From Stictocephala bisonia (taxonomy: Eukaryota > Arthropoda > Insecta > Hemiptera > Membracidae): 64,000 nt of DNA. The notes beneath the pieces are model-generated. The model was not told the DNA's origin, searched no databases, and worked only from the letters and a program-made list of their open reading frames with translations. Below are positions 22,625 to 34,310 of the stretch, in pieces. The first letter of the stretch is position 1. Each line of letters starts with the position of its first letter. The translations under genes were made by a program, and so were the position numbers. The DNA is taken from the NCBI GenBank assembly GCA_035578905.1, contig JAQJVL010000257.1, forward strand, positions 221,001 to 285,000, given 5' to 3'.

Positions 22625-22860
22625 GTCGGCACTAGTGGCACAGTGCTGTAATCCAGCTACTTGGGGACAGTGTTTTGGAGATAAGTTCTGTTCTCAGTCA
22701 TCCTAATACTCAATGGTTGCAACATCATGGTTGAAACCACTGAGAAGATTCTAGTTAAGAGTCTGGAGTGTTTGTGTTGAATAGCAATCAAGGTATGGAT
22801 GTTGTCTAGATAAGAGAACTGAGTATCACTTTTGTCAGTTAGCTGAAAATTGGATCAATA
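22625..22860 (+). mobile_element. SINE-like interspersed repeat, family A (copy 2, member 2)
   Basis: Starts gtcggcactagtggcacagt and follows 12207-12453 until about 22860, where the B-box-like end is missing. Confidence 0.5.
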
Positions 22861-23486
22861 CACAAAGGACTTAAGCTGTAAGTTCTTTGGATGGCCTGGC
22901 TATTGGGCTTTTAATAAATGATTCTTTCTAAGAACAATTGCTACTCTTAGGTAGGTAACAATGACATTGGTTCATCTATACTCATCATACCTCATATTCA
23001 CAGATATCTCTACGATCGGTGTCTTAATAATGAATAATGATCGGTAAAATAAAATTAATAAAGTGCTTCCTATATTGTACTGGTAAATGGCTCAGTGTTG
23101 TCGAACGATACTGGAATTAGTAATTCATTCAATATATTATATAATGCAAGCCTCCACAAACTGTGATCCCGGCTTGCACTGCAACAGAGTGAATAAAGTA
23201 CATTTTCCACATTGGAAACACAGGAACTGTTGTATTAAACAGTAGCTTCACATTATCAGTTAGGCCATAAAGTTGTATCTAGTAAGACATCCATGGCTCG
23301 TGGATCAACCAGTAAAGTGGCCATCACCCTTGAGAGAGTGCAGTTTAAACACAATAATGCCTTAAAACAACAGGTCCTAGAAAGTCTGCTTTTAACTGAA
23401 ATCAATTGAGAAGCAATGTAGATAGTACCATACAACTTTGACTCAATCAAGCCACTTCCCACAATAATAAAAACATATTTACTCAC

Positions 23487-23610
23487 AGCCTTGGTACAAT
23501 ATTGCCTGCATACTGCACAAGCTCGTAGAGATCAGCCACCTTCCGACCTTTCTGGAACTCATCCAGTAAGTAATGCTCAAGATGCCGCAACTCATCAGTG
23601 ATGGACATGT
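23487..23610 (-). CDS. VPS35: VPS35 exon 2 (residues 66-107)
   Basis: This 124-base exon encodes [18 protein letters not shown], then [18 protein letters not shown] and VPRL, matching the conserved N-terminal region of VPS35. Acceptor ATTCAG, donor CT|GTGAGT. Entry splits a tyrosine codon (T|AC) and exit splits the leucine of PRLYLL. Single copy: the left contig stops just before its donor site (copy 1 ends inside the actcac complement of GTGAGT). The exon has no uninterrupted long frame of its own, so gene finders relying on long ORFs would miss it. Confidence 0.93.
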
Positions 23611-24164
23611 CTGAATTTTAGTTAAGGAATACGAAAAACGAAACCACCTGAAAATCTGAGACAACATTATACGTTCTCACTGAATTAATTTGTCAAAGTA
23701 AAGAGATAAAGATTAATCTAGTTTCCAGAAAATGGTAATAGTAAAGTTGGCTTCCAATGTAGACAAATAATTATATTATGCTTTTTTTTATGTCACCATT
23801 TTGAAAGCATAGTGCCACTAAAGAATAGTAACATCAAACAAATGTTCATTTTATTATCCATAGAAGATGATTTCGCAACTCAGACCAAGAAATAGTGACC
23901 TAATGTCTTATAATATATACATGAATATATATTTTTTTATAAAGGATATTAAATATTTTATTAATTCTTTGAATGTAATATACCAAAATCTTCAAGTGTT
24001 TTGGCAAGAATAAACGTGTTGATGATATAGATATGTATATAGCCGTTTTTTTATATTTATAAATCTACCAATAATTTGATCTCAATTAATAACTTTTATT
24101 TTTATATTAAATGTGTGATTAATAAGCTTGTGAATGTGTACTAATAGTTTAAGTGCCATGTTTT

Positions 24165-24835
24165 GTTGTATGTCTACTTAGCCTATTCACATCTGACTGC
24201 CGCGCAGGGTTTTGACTTTCCTGCCTATGACCAATGCTCTGACGAGGCCTCCCTCCACCAAATTGTCATCAGTCATTTTCTCCCTTTTCGTTCCCTCCTT
24301 AAGTTAGCTAATGTCAACGCTCAGTACCTCAGTATCACATTGATAAATTTCTCATCACAATATCAGGCTGTTCTTATTTTGGTCTCACGAGGAAGGTAGT
24401 CAATCAATAACACAACTTTGTTATCCCAAAAGACAGTCGTCACAATTTTTCAGTGGATTCTACAACTTTTGTGTTGGTTGGTCCATCCTTTCCACACCAT
24501 ACTCTGTCTTTTGGATTCAGGTGTCCAAAGATGGATTCACGCCTTATACTCAGTATCAAATAAATCCAATCCCTCATCATCAAACAATTGCTGAAACTAC
24601 AAAGCCGCATCAACTCCCTGCTCATTGTGTTGATCTGTAAGCACGCGTGGAACCCAATTTGCACACATTTTGGAAAGTTGAAGATCATCAGAGTGATCGT
24701 GTGGAGTGTTGCACGGCATATCTCCATTTGAAGGCAGTAGACAAAGGATTTGGTCAAGAGTTATGTGTAAATTTGTCAATGACCTTTTTGATGTATTCAA
24801 CAACAGTTGCTAGGTGAGAAGTGGCGGGCTACCAT
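24165..24835 (-). pseudogene. Mariner transposase relic in VPS35 intron 1
   Basis: On the minus strand, in several frames, I see blocks typical of mariner transposases in the right order. First is LSKMCANWVPRVLTDQHNEQ (compare the family's KVCARWVPRLLT). Next is an HL..NPKDRVW segment near the catalytic region. Then, after frameshifts, VVLLIDYLPRETKIRTA corresponds to the family's FWD-VLLIDYLPRGT block. Multiple stops and frameshifts make it non-functional. It sits between VPS35 exons 2 and 1, in the same orientation as the gene. Confidence 0.75.
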
Positions 24836-25133
24836 TTCGTTGTTCACTATGCAGTGTTTTTCATCCTTCAATAAATAATTGACGCCAACGAGAAACCAAT
24901 GGTCTTGACATCACATTTTCACCATAAACACAACACAACTCATGATGAATTTTACAGTAGCACTTCTCTTTTTTCTGTCAAAAAACGAATAACAACTGGC
25001 AGTAGAGACTAGGGATAGGTCAATTCCTAAAGTCCTTATTATTATTATAAGTAATTCCATTAACCACCCCTAGATAAACTAAACACAGTCTGTAAATTGT
25101 TGATATTATTATTATTATTATTTTTAAGGATAC

Positions 25134-25334
25134 AAAGCTCATAATAGCTTTTTGGAGAAAGCAGGTTGGTCCTTAGTTCCCCCAACATAGTAGATGCGTA
25201 CTTCATGCCATCCATGAGCTTGCCTTTGTCCAGGCAGCGTTTCATCTGGAAAGCCTGCACCTTGACTATAGCCAAAGCCTCTTCCAGGAGCTTGTCCTGC
25301 TCCTCTCCGGGTGACAGCTGAGGCGTCATGACTT
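25134..25334 (-). CDS. VPS35: VPS35 first recognised coding exon (residues 1-66), retromer cargo-binding subunit
   Basis: Encodes [20 protein letters not shown], then [20 protein letters not shown] and [20 protein letters not shown], the conserved N-terminus of VPS35. I start translation at ATG 25329 (MTPQLSP), a few residues before homology begins, but an AG acceptor (TTCAG|AAGTCATG) lies five bases upstream of it. The exon may therefore continue into an upstream 5' exon that adds one or more residues. The donor is CTT T|GTATCC. VPS35 assembles with VPS26 and VPS29 on endosomes, works with sorting nexins, and returns receptors to the Golgi or cell surface. This N-terminal portion is the VPS26-binding side. 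Confidence 0.93.
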
Positions 25335-26881
25335 CTGAACATGAGACACAAAACAGAGTAGGTAAATAACACAAGTAAAATATAAGACACAAAATAAAAT
25401 AGATACATAATCAATTGAATATGGCGTTTTCTGACAATCTATAATCCCAATGAATGAGATATAATCTTAAGTATGAGAATCTATATCTATAAGAGAAATA
25501 TTCCTGAATGACTCATCACCAAACTTATGGAATCACCAAATGGATTTACAAGATATTATGAAGTAAGTTAGTATTAGTATAATAGAAACCCACTAAGAAA
25601 GCATATCTCAACATTCCATTCCTAAGTCAGCCTTCCGAAGTTTTGTTTTCCCTACAAGAATAACATTAGTAATAGTTCATGTCTAACAGAAGTTGATACA
25701 CAAAAATATAATCATGACACAAATCTGTTTATGATGTTAGAAACTGTTAGTTTGACTCTTTCAAAAGGAATAGGACAGTTATTCATTCTATTTCAAAACA
25801 TTGCACTGTTATGATGTAGAACAGTGAGATATGTAAATTAATTTATGTGATTTTTGTTGATTAGTCAAAATTCTTAAGACTAATAACTTTGTTACCAGTT
25901 GCATTCTTTAATCCCTTCCTTTTGGAGTGTCTTTCATGTAGTGAAGCACGGGCAGTCAGCTTGTGCTGTACAAATGATTTTTATTTTATTATTGATATTC
26001 TTTCAACTATATATAATATAGAAATATTAAAATATAATTAAAATCAATTTTAATTCATTATTTGGTTTATTCTAAAATAGAAAAAAATGGTTTAGTCTAA
26101 ATTATGTATTTAACGCGACTTCTTAGGTAAAGAATTGCAGAACTTTTTTAAAAGATTCCTTGCAAATCACACAATTATCACTTAAAACACAGAACACCTA
26201 TTGCATTTGCATTTTCTGGATTAGAATTCATACCACAGCAAATTTTGAATGAAATTTATTAGAAAATTGATATAATTTGTTCTCTGACTTATTCCAACTA
26301 AGAGCCTAGAATATGGTCTTAAACATTGAGAAGTCAAATAACGAAGCTGTACTCCAGGTAAGGTGTTATTGCTCCAAACAATAGGGTTAGGGTTGTCAAC
26401 ACCCCCAACTACTGATATAATTGATAGCAATCTTTTAGGAACTCTCCCCCTCTCTAGTTTGATATTGACCACTCACATAGTTTGAGATTAAGTTGTAATT
26501 TTATAGCAGCCTTAGGTATAAGTTGCGCCTACTGAATCCCGCTCTGGCTAGGCCACAACAAGCCAAACTCCATACTACGTCAAGGGTTTGCACATTTTCC
26601 CTATTGTCCCTCTCCAGCTCCAGCACATGGGTAGATTGATTGCCTTGTCAACTCCTAGGCGCCAATATAAAGGGTGTTTTTTGAGTTACAACACAAAACA
26701 AAACGAACAGTGTACTAGACAGAAGACAGTTTGTGACTGGCTAATGGTGTGTCGGTCTCCTCGAGAACTCTAAAAAGCCTTAGGGAAGGGCTCGTCTCTT
26801 CAGGGCAGTAAAATAATAAACTTGGTTGGCTTGTTTCAAAGAAAACCAATGTTTTCAGGCTGAAATTTGTTTTTACCCATG

Positions 26882-26990
26882 CAACCCCGCACCCTCACTC
26901 ACAGGGAGGTAGCCAGAGCTAAATTTAGTTGGCGCGACTTATAGCACTCAGTGAGTGACCTCCTGCGTTTTGTGACAACTCGAAGTGTGT
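26882..26990 (-). promoter_or_regulatory. Candidate VPS35 5' exon and promoter region
   Basis: On the minus strand, gttgcATGG|GTAAAAAC near 26875-26890 would supply ATG plus one base before a GT donor. Joined to the acceptor at 25334 this reads M-E-V-M-T-P-Q in frame with VPS35. The patch is richer in CpG and GC than its surroundings. This is inference from frame compatibility only; the donor is not strong, and other upstream exons are possible. Confidence 0.2.
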
Positions 26991-28439
26991 GATCTTCAAA
27001 GTAGCTAGTTTTTATAAATTATTATTTTATATCAAAAATACATTTTTTTATACTATAAATTTTTATTTGTCTAAATATATTAAAATGAAATTACGAGATG
27101 ATGACTAAAGTAGCATAAGAAGATCATGATCAGTGGCACGGCTATCCCTAAGTTTATAGACTGAAGGACAAAAAGAACTTTAAAAATAAAAAAGACCAAT
27201 AAGTCCTATAAAGAGAAAACGTTTTCAGGTGAACTAGCAGAAGTGCGTTATTATTATGAATGAAATGAGGAAGAGGACAACAATAGAATCAGAGTAATTA
27301 AAATAATAAAAGATGTGAAAGGCAGAGTGAAAATGAAATAATTCACTTAACTTTGATGACTATAATGAAAAAAAGATATAATTCTTAGCACTTCCTATCA
27401 TTATATCACACCAAACTGGCAAAGCTGCATACATAAGCAAAGATATAAAAATGTTATGGGATGTTAATACAACAACACAAAACGTCAGATTGTGATAGAA
27501 ATATCCCAAGAACACAAATTGTATTACTATCATTGATGTTTGGACGCTGTTTCTAGTAATGAAATGACTAATAATATTACTACTGACACAAATAATTACA
27601 TAAATAACATAAAAATAATTATACAAGGAAGAGGAATGTCAGTTTAACCTCAACTACAGAGATCAAGGCTGTCACAGCTGTACTATTTACTTGTTTAATT
27701 TTCATTTATATAAATACATATTTCTCATAAATTCCCCAATATTCATAAGTTTTTCAGTGACCCAGTCATTGCATTCATGTACAATCTATATAAGGAAGGG
27801 GTTTTTTAATTTTGTCGTTTGAATTTGGAATACCTGTGCTCCAAAGATGGAATAGCTGTTGAGTTTTTCTTTGCAAAGTCACATAGTTGTTAAAAGATTT
27901 TACTTAAAACATTAAGATTAATGATTTAAAGTCGAGAGAAGAATAGATATTCTTGGATAGTTTAGCACTTGTTCAAGGAATCTTTAAGCAGTTTGTCAAT
28001 AAATAAAAAAAGTTTGATGTTAGATAGATTTTAAACAGTTAACAAATTTAAAATCGTTTTGTGAACGATTTGTATTTCGACAATTTTAGAGTCTAAAATA
28101 CGGAGTGAAGATTTTTTTTTTCACCAGTTTGCTTTAAAATTTTCAATTTTTTTTATCCAATATGGAGATCTATACTGGAGATCAATCTGACGGGCCTTTT
28201 ATACTAGACAACACCAATTTTCCTATAATGACAAAAATATGTCAAAGATAAATTTATGGAATTGAACATTTACAATTTATAACAACCATATCTTTTATAG
28301 TATTTTTTTTTTTTTTTTTAGTTCCAATTCTATCTCTCTAGTAGGAAATAACCATCAATTTTCTAAAAGGAATAGAAGTGATTTTACTACACTACTCACA
28401 GAGTTTATTTTAAAAGATTTTCACTGGGCGACATTATGT

Positions 28440-28454
28440 GGGGGGGGGGGGGGG
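28440..28454. repeat. Homopolymer run of 15 G
   Basis: Fifteen consecutive G in an otherwise AT-rich region. Length is likely unreliable because homopolymers are error-prone. It could form a quadruplex only if truly uninterrupted G tracts fold on themselves or with neighbours. Confidence 0.9.
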
Positions 28455-30369
28455 AATACACATGGTCCAGTAGGTATTAAATACCGGAAACCCCCTGGTG
28501 ATGATTTTTTTACATTATTTCAATAATACCCCCTTCCTAAAAAATATGATATTCTGAAGCCTCAAAACGCAAATTGAGCCTATTTCGGTATTATTCAGAT
28601 TTTTTAAATATTGTAAGAACATTTTGTTGGGAAACCAAGCTGTTGTTTTATTTTATCTTTAATAAAAACTAATTAAGATAAGATAGTTTGAATTGTACTT
28701 TTACTATGGTAGAATGAAATATTTAAAGTTAATAATAAATTGCAGAACAATTTTATTGTAGAGCATTTTGTTTGCCACACCCTCCCGCACGTTACACACA
28801 CCACTGCATTGACTGCTATGTGCAGTGCACGTATCACTACATAATACGTACCTGACCTTGACTCATTAATTCTATCTATAACAAGACCCTTGTTTGTTCT
28901 TTTTACAAAGCTTAAAAAGCATAATAATTTGCATGAGGCCAATTTTTTTATTTTTGAAGAACATAACAGAAATTTGGAACTAGGCGACAGTTGTGTCACC
29001 CAGTTAACATGTTATTTTATACACTGCCTACTCATAGATTATCATTCTTAAAAAAGAAAACAATATACTTGAGAATTAAATAATTGCCAAATGAATTATT
29101 ATTATTATTATTACTGATTTTGTGAAATTAAAAAATAAAAATGAAGGAATATTTACTCTCAAAGCCTTTTACTTTATGGATTAACTTTTATTCGAATGAT
29201 TGTTGTCTGAGTTGTATGTATTATTATAACATTGCGTATTTAGACTGAACTAAGATACGATACTAGACAACATAACCTGTATTAAGTAGGCTTAATATTA
29301 CTATAACATTACATATTGGTGGTAATAGGTTCAGTTTTTAATGTTAGTACACATTCACTGTGTTAATGTACAATCTGTGGAATAAAGAGTACTTTGTAGT
29401 TGTAAATTCTAAATTTAATTAAATAGGACAACTCATATTTGGAATTTTGTACATAAACACGATAGAATATATATGTTACTTCTGTAAGATATATTCTATC
29501 TTCATAAGGATAAATGGCATTAATCAATGTCTCATTATTAAAAGTTGCCAAAGTCAATTAATTTAAGTCCATCCATCTCCATAACCCATCTGTGAATTCC
29601 GAAACTGAATAAAAGGCTTTAATATTAAAGTCAGAATATTTTCATGGATTTGTCATATTATAAATAAGAAAATGCAGTTTTATAAATAGTTACATTAATT
29701 ATTTATTGATTAAAGTAACAAATATGACTAATTTTAAGTGTCCAGTTTACATGAAATATGGTTTAAAAATACAGTATAAAAGACTTGTACACATTTTTGA
29801 TAAAATCTTATATTTGATAAATTATTTTCGGAAACCATAAAATGTACAGTAAAGATTTTCAGGACTATGTTCTTTTTTAAAGAATAATTTACAGGTCTAT
29901 AATTTGAATATTCTACACTAAACATAAAAAATTGAATGATAAAAGAACAACTATCCATCCAATTTAAAATAGTTGTACTACTACCAGTAAAATATAGATA
30001 AATTCAGATAAAGAAGTAATTTATGAATTTTTTAGTAAAAGCACCAGTTTACTTAGCTTGTTAGTAAAACAGATTTTTTTAATAAGCTGTAAATTAAAAA
30101 CATTATTTTATAAGGCAAATGTTAAACCAACAGTACAGCTAAATTTTAACCAAGAATGTTAATTGAAAGAAAAGAAGATTATATGATAATTTTGTTATAC
30201 CGGTTAAGACAGAAATACATTTGTAACTATCCATTTGTAAAAGTTTAATTGATTGCAAATAATTTTGACAACAAAAGTATGGGCTGAAATAGAATTAACT
30301 AGTTATAAATATTGATTACCTGGTATAGAGGCATCATTTCGTACATTCAAGTAATAAATAAACTGAGAC

Positions 30370-30414
30370 ATGGCGGCATCTCAGTGTACGACTGAGTGGA
30401 ACTCAACTGATAAG
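30370..30414 (+). CDS. Candidate short first coding exon of an unidentified gene
   Basis: ATG at 30370 opens a 15-codon frame (MAASQCTTEWNSTDK) that ends exactly at a strong donor, AAG|GTAGGT, in phase 0. The gagacATGG context is acceptable for initiation. The peptide is too short to identify and I could not find a matching next exon on the plus strand. It may be chance: short ATG-to-donor frames are common. Listed because the combination of composition, start and donor is better than in the surrounding sequence. Confidence 0.2.
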
Positions 30415-31433
30415 GTAGGTCTAAACTTTTAGAGGTCACATGACAACACTGTAATTACATTACACTTCTCACTGAAGGTAATCAACTCAGTAATGTTAAT
30501 AACATTTCTCTTTTTTTAATGAAACATTAAACTATATGAACATTTGTCATAACATTAAATAATGTGCTAATAACATTATTATTATGTAAGTAAAGTAATA
30601 CATGTTTTTTGTCAATCATATATTTATTATTCTACAGTAGACTATAAGTAACTGTATGAAGAATATAATACCAAGTGATTACTAAATCATAAATAAAAAC
30701 GGTTATCATGAAATACAATGTACATTTATTTTCTGAGCAATTATTCAAATACTTTATTAACACAAAAATATTATATAAATTACTTCAAACAGCTTTGGTG
30801 TCTTGTCATAAAAGCTAAACTATAAACTATTAATAGTTAATAGAATAAAAAACTTAAGTTACTTAAGACTATTTTACTTTAACTAATAATATAAAAATGT
30901 ATTTACTATAATTAGATAGGTACAATTTATATCACAGCAGCTGTATAATTTTATTTGTAATTTTGTTGTCTTTCTTTACTTTTTTATTTATTTTTAATTT
31001 ACTCTTATCCAGTGGAAAAGTAAACAATTACCTAGTTTACTAGTAAGTAATAATAGGATTAATAATAATAAACAACAAAGTTTTCTTTTATTTAAATGCT
31101 AGTAAATCAATTTTAATATTAAAACAAAAAAAAGTAATTGTCAACAAACAACTTTCAAATAAATTTTTATGAGCCACTGAATTTTAAATATAAGAAAGCC
31201 TATTTCCAATAAAATTCACTTACAAAATATAGAATTTCAGATTTAGTGACAATCACAGTAGGGATTGAACGCAAAAAAAAAAAAAAAAAATTAAATAGAG
31301 TACAAAATGATAAATTAAATAATCATTTGCAACAATTACTTCTTTTTCAAAAGTCATTAGCTAAGCAATAAGGCAAAACAAATAAATCAACTGTAATTGA
31401 AAACAAACCCATCATTAAGTATGTTATTGTGTG

Positions 31434-33960
31434 AGTTATTGTATCTTCTGTATATAGTGAATTAAATGTTATCATCTGTTATAGCGAGTTACTGTAAAGC
31501 CAGTTACCATGAGTTATTGTGAAACCAGTTACCATGAGTTATTGTAAAGCCAGTTACCATGAGTTATTGTGAAACCAGTTACCATGAGTTATTGTAAAAC
31601 CAGTTACCGTGAGTTATTGTGAAACCAGCTACAATGACTTATTGTAAAGCCAGATATCATGAGTTATTGTGTCTCCTGTATGTAGTGAATTAAATGTTAT
31701 CATCTGTTATAGTGAGTTACTGTAAAGCCAGTTACCATGAGTTATTGTGAAACCAGTTACCATGAGTTATTGTAAAGCCAGTTACCATGAGTTATTGTGA
31801 AACCAGTTACCATGAGTTATTGTGAAACCAGTTACAATGAGTTATTGTAAAGCCAGATACCATGAGTTATTGTGTCTCCTGTATATAAAGAATTAAATGT
31901 TATCATCTGTTATAGTGAGTTACTTTAAAGCCAGTTACCATGAGTTATTGTGAAACCAGTTACCATGAGTTATTGTGAAACCAGTTACCATGAGTTATTG
32001 TAAAACCAGTTACAATGGTTCTTCCAATTTGAAATCTTTACATGTACAAAGTTTAAAAAATTTTCTTTATTCGAAGCTCTACAACTATTTTTCAAGATAA
32101 CAATAGATATAACTTTCGGCATTTACTATTCCAAGTATCTAAAACGTGACTTACTGTATGTCAGCATTCATTTACTTGGAATGCTCCTAGAATTTATAAT
32201 TTAGTTTCTGTACTGTTAAGTGCTTTCAACAACTTAAATCAATTTTGTAAAACATTTAAAAAAATTTTGTTTGCTGTACAGTATTGTGATGAGTTTTTAA
32301 GAATTGTCACTTAGCTATCTTTGAAACTATCAAAAGGTGGTGGTGTGGTGTGGCGGGCGGGCAGGCGTACATACGTGCGTGCGTGTACTTGGAAACATAT
32401 GCTGTAAAGATTGATGTAATTGTTAGTATATCTGTCAATAATTGTAAGAATATCTGTCAATAATATTTCATGCTGTAGTACACACAAGTATATTATTATT
32501 TTGTTAAATTATTAAGAATAATGTAAGAAAACTTTTATTTTCTTGGCCGGCACAAACTCTTTCTTTTCAGAGCAAATTAATTTGTTTCTTTTACAATGCA
32601 AGTAACCCCAACACAGGTTTTTCCTTCGGGGTGCCGAACTTTTTTCATAAAAAGTATTTTAGTTTACATAAAGTAGACAGTTTAATTTATTGTTTATTAG
32701 GGTAGGTTATTTTTGTACTATTCTACATGTAGTTTTTGTGAAATAAAGATAATTTTGAATTGAATTGAAAAAAATAAATGTTATCATCTGTTATAGCGAG
32801 TTACTGTAAAGCCAGTTACCATGAGTTATTGTAAAGCCCGTTATTGTGAAACCAGTTACAATGAGTTATTGTAAAGCCAGTTACCATGAGTAACTGGTTT
32901 CTCAATACAAGTAACTGGTCTTTACAATAGTAAAGCCAGTTACCATGAGTTATTGTAAAGCCAGTTACCATGAGTTATTGTGAAACCAGTTACAATGAGT
33001 TATTGTAAAGCCAGTTACCATGAGTTATTGTGACTCCTGTATATAGTGAGTTAAATGTTATCATCTGTTATAGTGAGTTACTGTGAAGCCAGTTACCATA
33101 AGTTATTGTAAAGCCAGTTACCATGAGTTACTGTGAAACCAGTTATAATGAGTTATTGTAAAGACAGTTACCATGAATTATTGTGTCTCCTGTATATAGT
33201 GAATTAAATGTTATTATCTGTTATAGCAAGTTACTGTGAAGCCAGTTACCATGTTATTGTGAAACCAGTTACAATGAGTTATTGTAAAGCCTGTTACAGT
33301 GAGTTATTGTGTCTCCTGTATATAGTGAGTTAAATGTTATCATCTGTTATTGTGAGTTATTGTGATGCCATCTACCATGAGTTATTGTGAGGCCAGTTAC
33401 CGTGAGTTATTGTACAATGTACAGCCAGTTACAATTAGTTATTATGAAGACAGTTACAGTGAGTTATTGTACAGACAGATATAATTAGTTATTATGAAGA
33501 CAGTTATAGTGAGTTATTGTACAGACAGATATAATTAGTTATTATGAAGACAGTTACAGTGAGTTATTGTACAGACAGATATAATTAGTAAATATGAAGA
33601 CAGTTACAGTGATTTATTGTAATGCCTGTTACAGTGAGTTGTGTCTCCTGCATATAGTGATATAAATGTTATCATCCGTTATATAGTTATTTATTGTAAT
33701 GCCAGATATAATTAGTTATTATGAAGACAATGAGTTATTGTAAAGCCTGTTAAATTGAGTTATTGTGTATCCTGTATATAGTGAGATAAATGTTATTATC
33801 GGTTATATAGTTAGTTATTGTAATGCAAGTTACCATGAGTTATTGTATAGCCAGATAACAATTAGTTATTATGAAGACAGTTGCTGTGCGTTATTGTGAC
33901 ACCTGCTTTAGTGTTAGTTATTGTGAAACCTGTCATAGTGAGTTACTGTGAAGTGACGGT
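31434..33960. repeat. 25-bp minisatellite with higher-order unit, interrupted by a retrotransposon
   Basis: The basic 25-base unit is gttaccatgagttattgtra plus arcca (r = a or g), with alternating gtaaagcca and gtgaaacca versions. At intervals a longer segment containing gtctcctgtatatagtgaat and gttatcatctgttatagtga interrupts the monomers (near 31440, 31670, 31870, 32775, 33030, 33185, 33310, 33640 and 33765), giving a higher-order repeat of irregular length. Units decay toward the right end, where gttattatgaagacagtta variants dominate. Two units near 32890-32932 are inverted. Non-coding. Confidence 0.92.
32020..32772 (+). mobile_element. 3' end of a CR1/L2/Jockey-like retrotransposon inserted in the minisatellite
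   Basis: Within the array, unrelated sequence encodes a relic like the C-terminus of non-LTR ORF2: YNFRHLLFQVSK, then after a stop FTWNAPRIYNLVSV and NLNQFCKTFKKILF. A 3' untranslated region with a GT/GC-rich tract at 32338-32392 follows, then the signal aataaag, and the tail ttgaattgaattgaa repeats the TTGAA unit. Repeat monomers resume immediately. The fragment is 5'-truncated. I could not define a target duplication because both flanks are repetitive. Confidence 0.72.
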
Positions 33961-34310
33961 TCGAGTAACAAACGGAAAAATGTCAAATATAGCTGTCAGA
34001 AACAAGTATTACAAATGCCTTTCTCCATACAAACTGTATATGTACATATCATCATGGTTCTATCCCCATGTCAACTGAACAGTCATGTCACTATTAAAAT
34101 AGTGACCCATTCTTTGACAGCAGAACTATATGCACATTTCTTTACAGTGGATTTTGTCTTAGACAACAAACCACAAAATGCAAATTTGCCTATTTGTTTT
34201 TGTATTGATAAAAAACTGTGTTGGTAAATATTTTATTTTATAAAGTGTGTATAATCCGTTTGTAATTACTTTGTTGATAATTTTTACTGATCTAACTATG
34301 TATTGATAAA

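Larger units (their letters stand above)
13219..23484. repeat. Copy 2 of the ~10 kb duplicated block (right of the gap)
   Basis: This is the counterpart of 3236-13111. Compared with copy 1 it has a 207-base inverted-repeat insertion plus a 14-base site duplication (20941-21161), an extra 228-base tandem unit (22019-22474), and several small deletions. Exons 3-5 are the same or nearly so. It runs straight into single-copy VPS35 exon 2 on its right, so this copy is contiguous with the 5' part of the gene. Confidence 0.9.
25400..30300. other. Long stretch without a recognised gene
   Basis: AT-rich sequence upstream of VPS35 exon 1 on the minus strand, so it includes the promoter and any 5' untranslated exon of VPS35. 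A relatively GC-rich patch lies at about 26520-26990 and is the best place to look for the promoter. Short open frames at 26221-26472, 26588-26773, 27360-27626, 28673-28999, 29363-29557 and 29734-29958 show no family motif that I recognise. A 15-base G run sits at 28440-28454. Confidence 0.5.

Noticed and set aside
24440..24757. 105-codon minus-strand frame as a host gene
   Set aside because: Its sequence is one frame of a frameshifted mariner transposase.
28440..28454. G-quadruplex regulatory element
   Set aside because: A single homopolymer run with uncertain length; no set of separated G tracts around it.
31434..33960. CRISPR-like array
   Set aside because: Monomers are directly adjacent with no unique spacers, and the context is a eukaryotic genome; it is a minisatellite.
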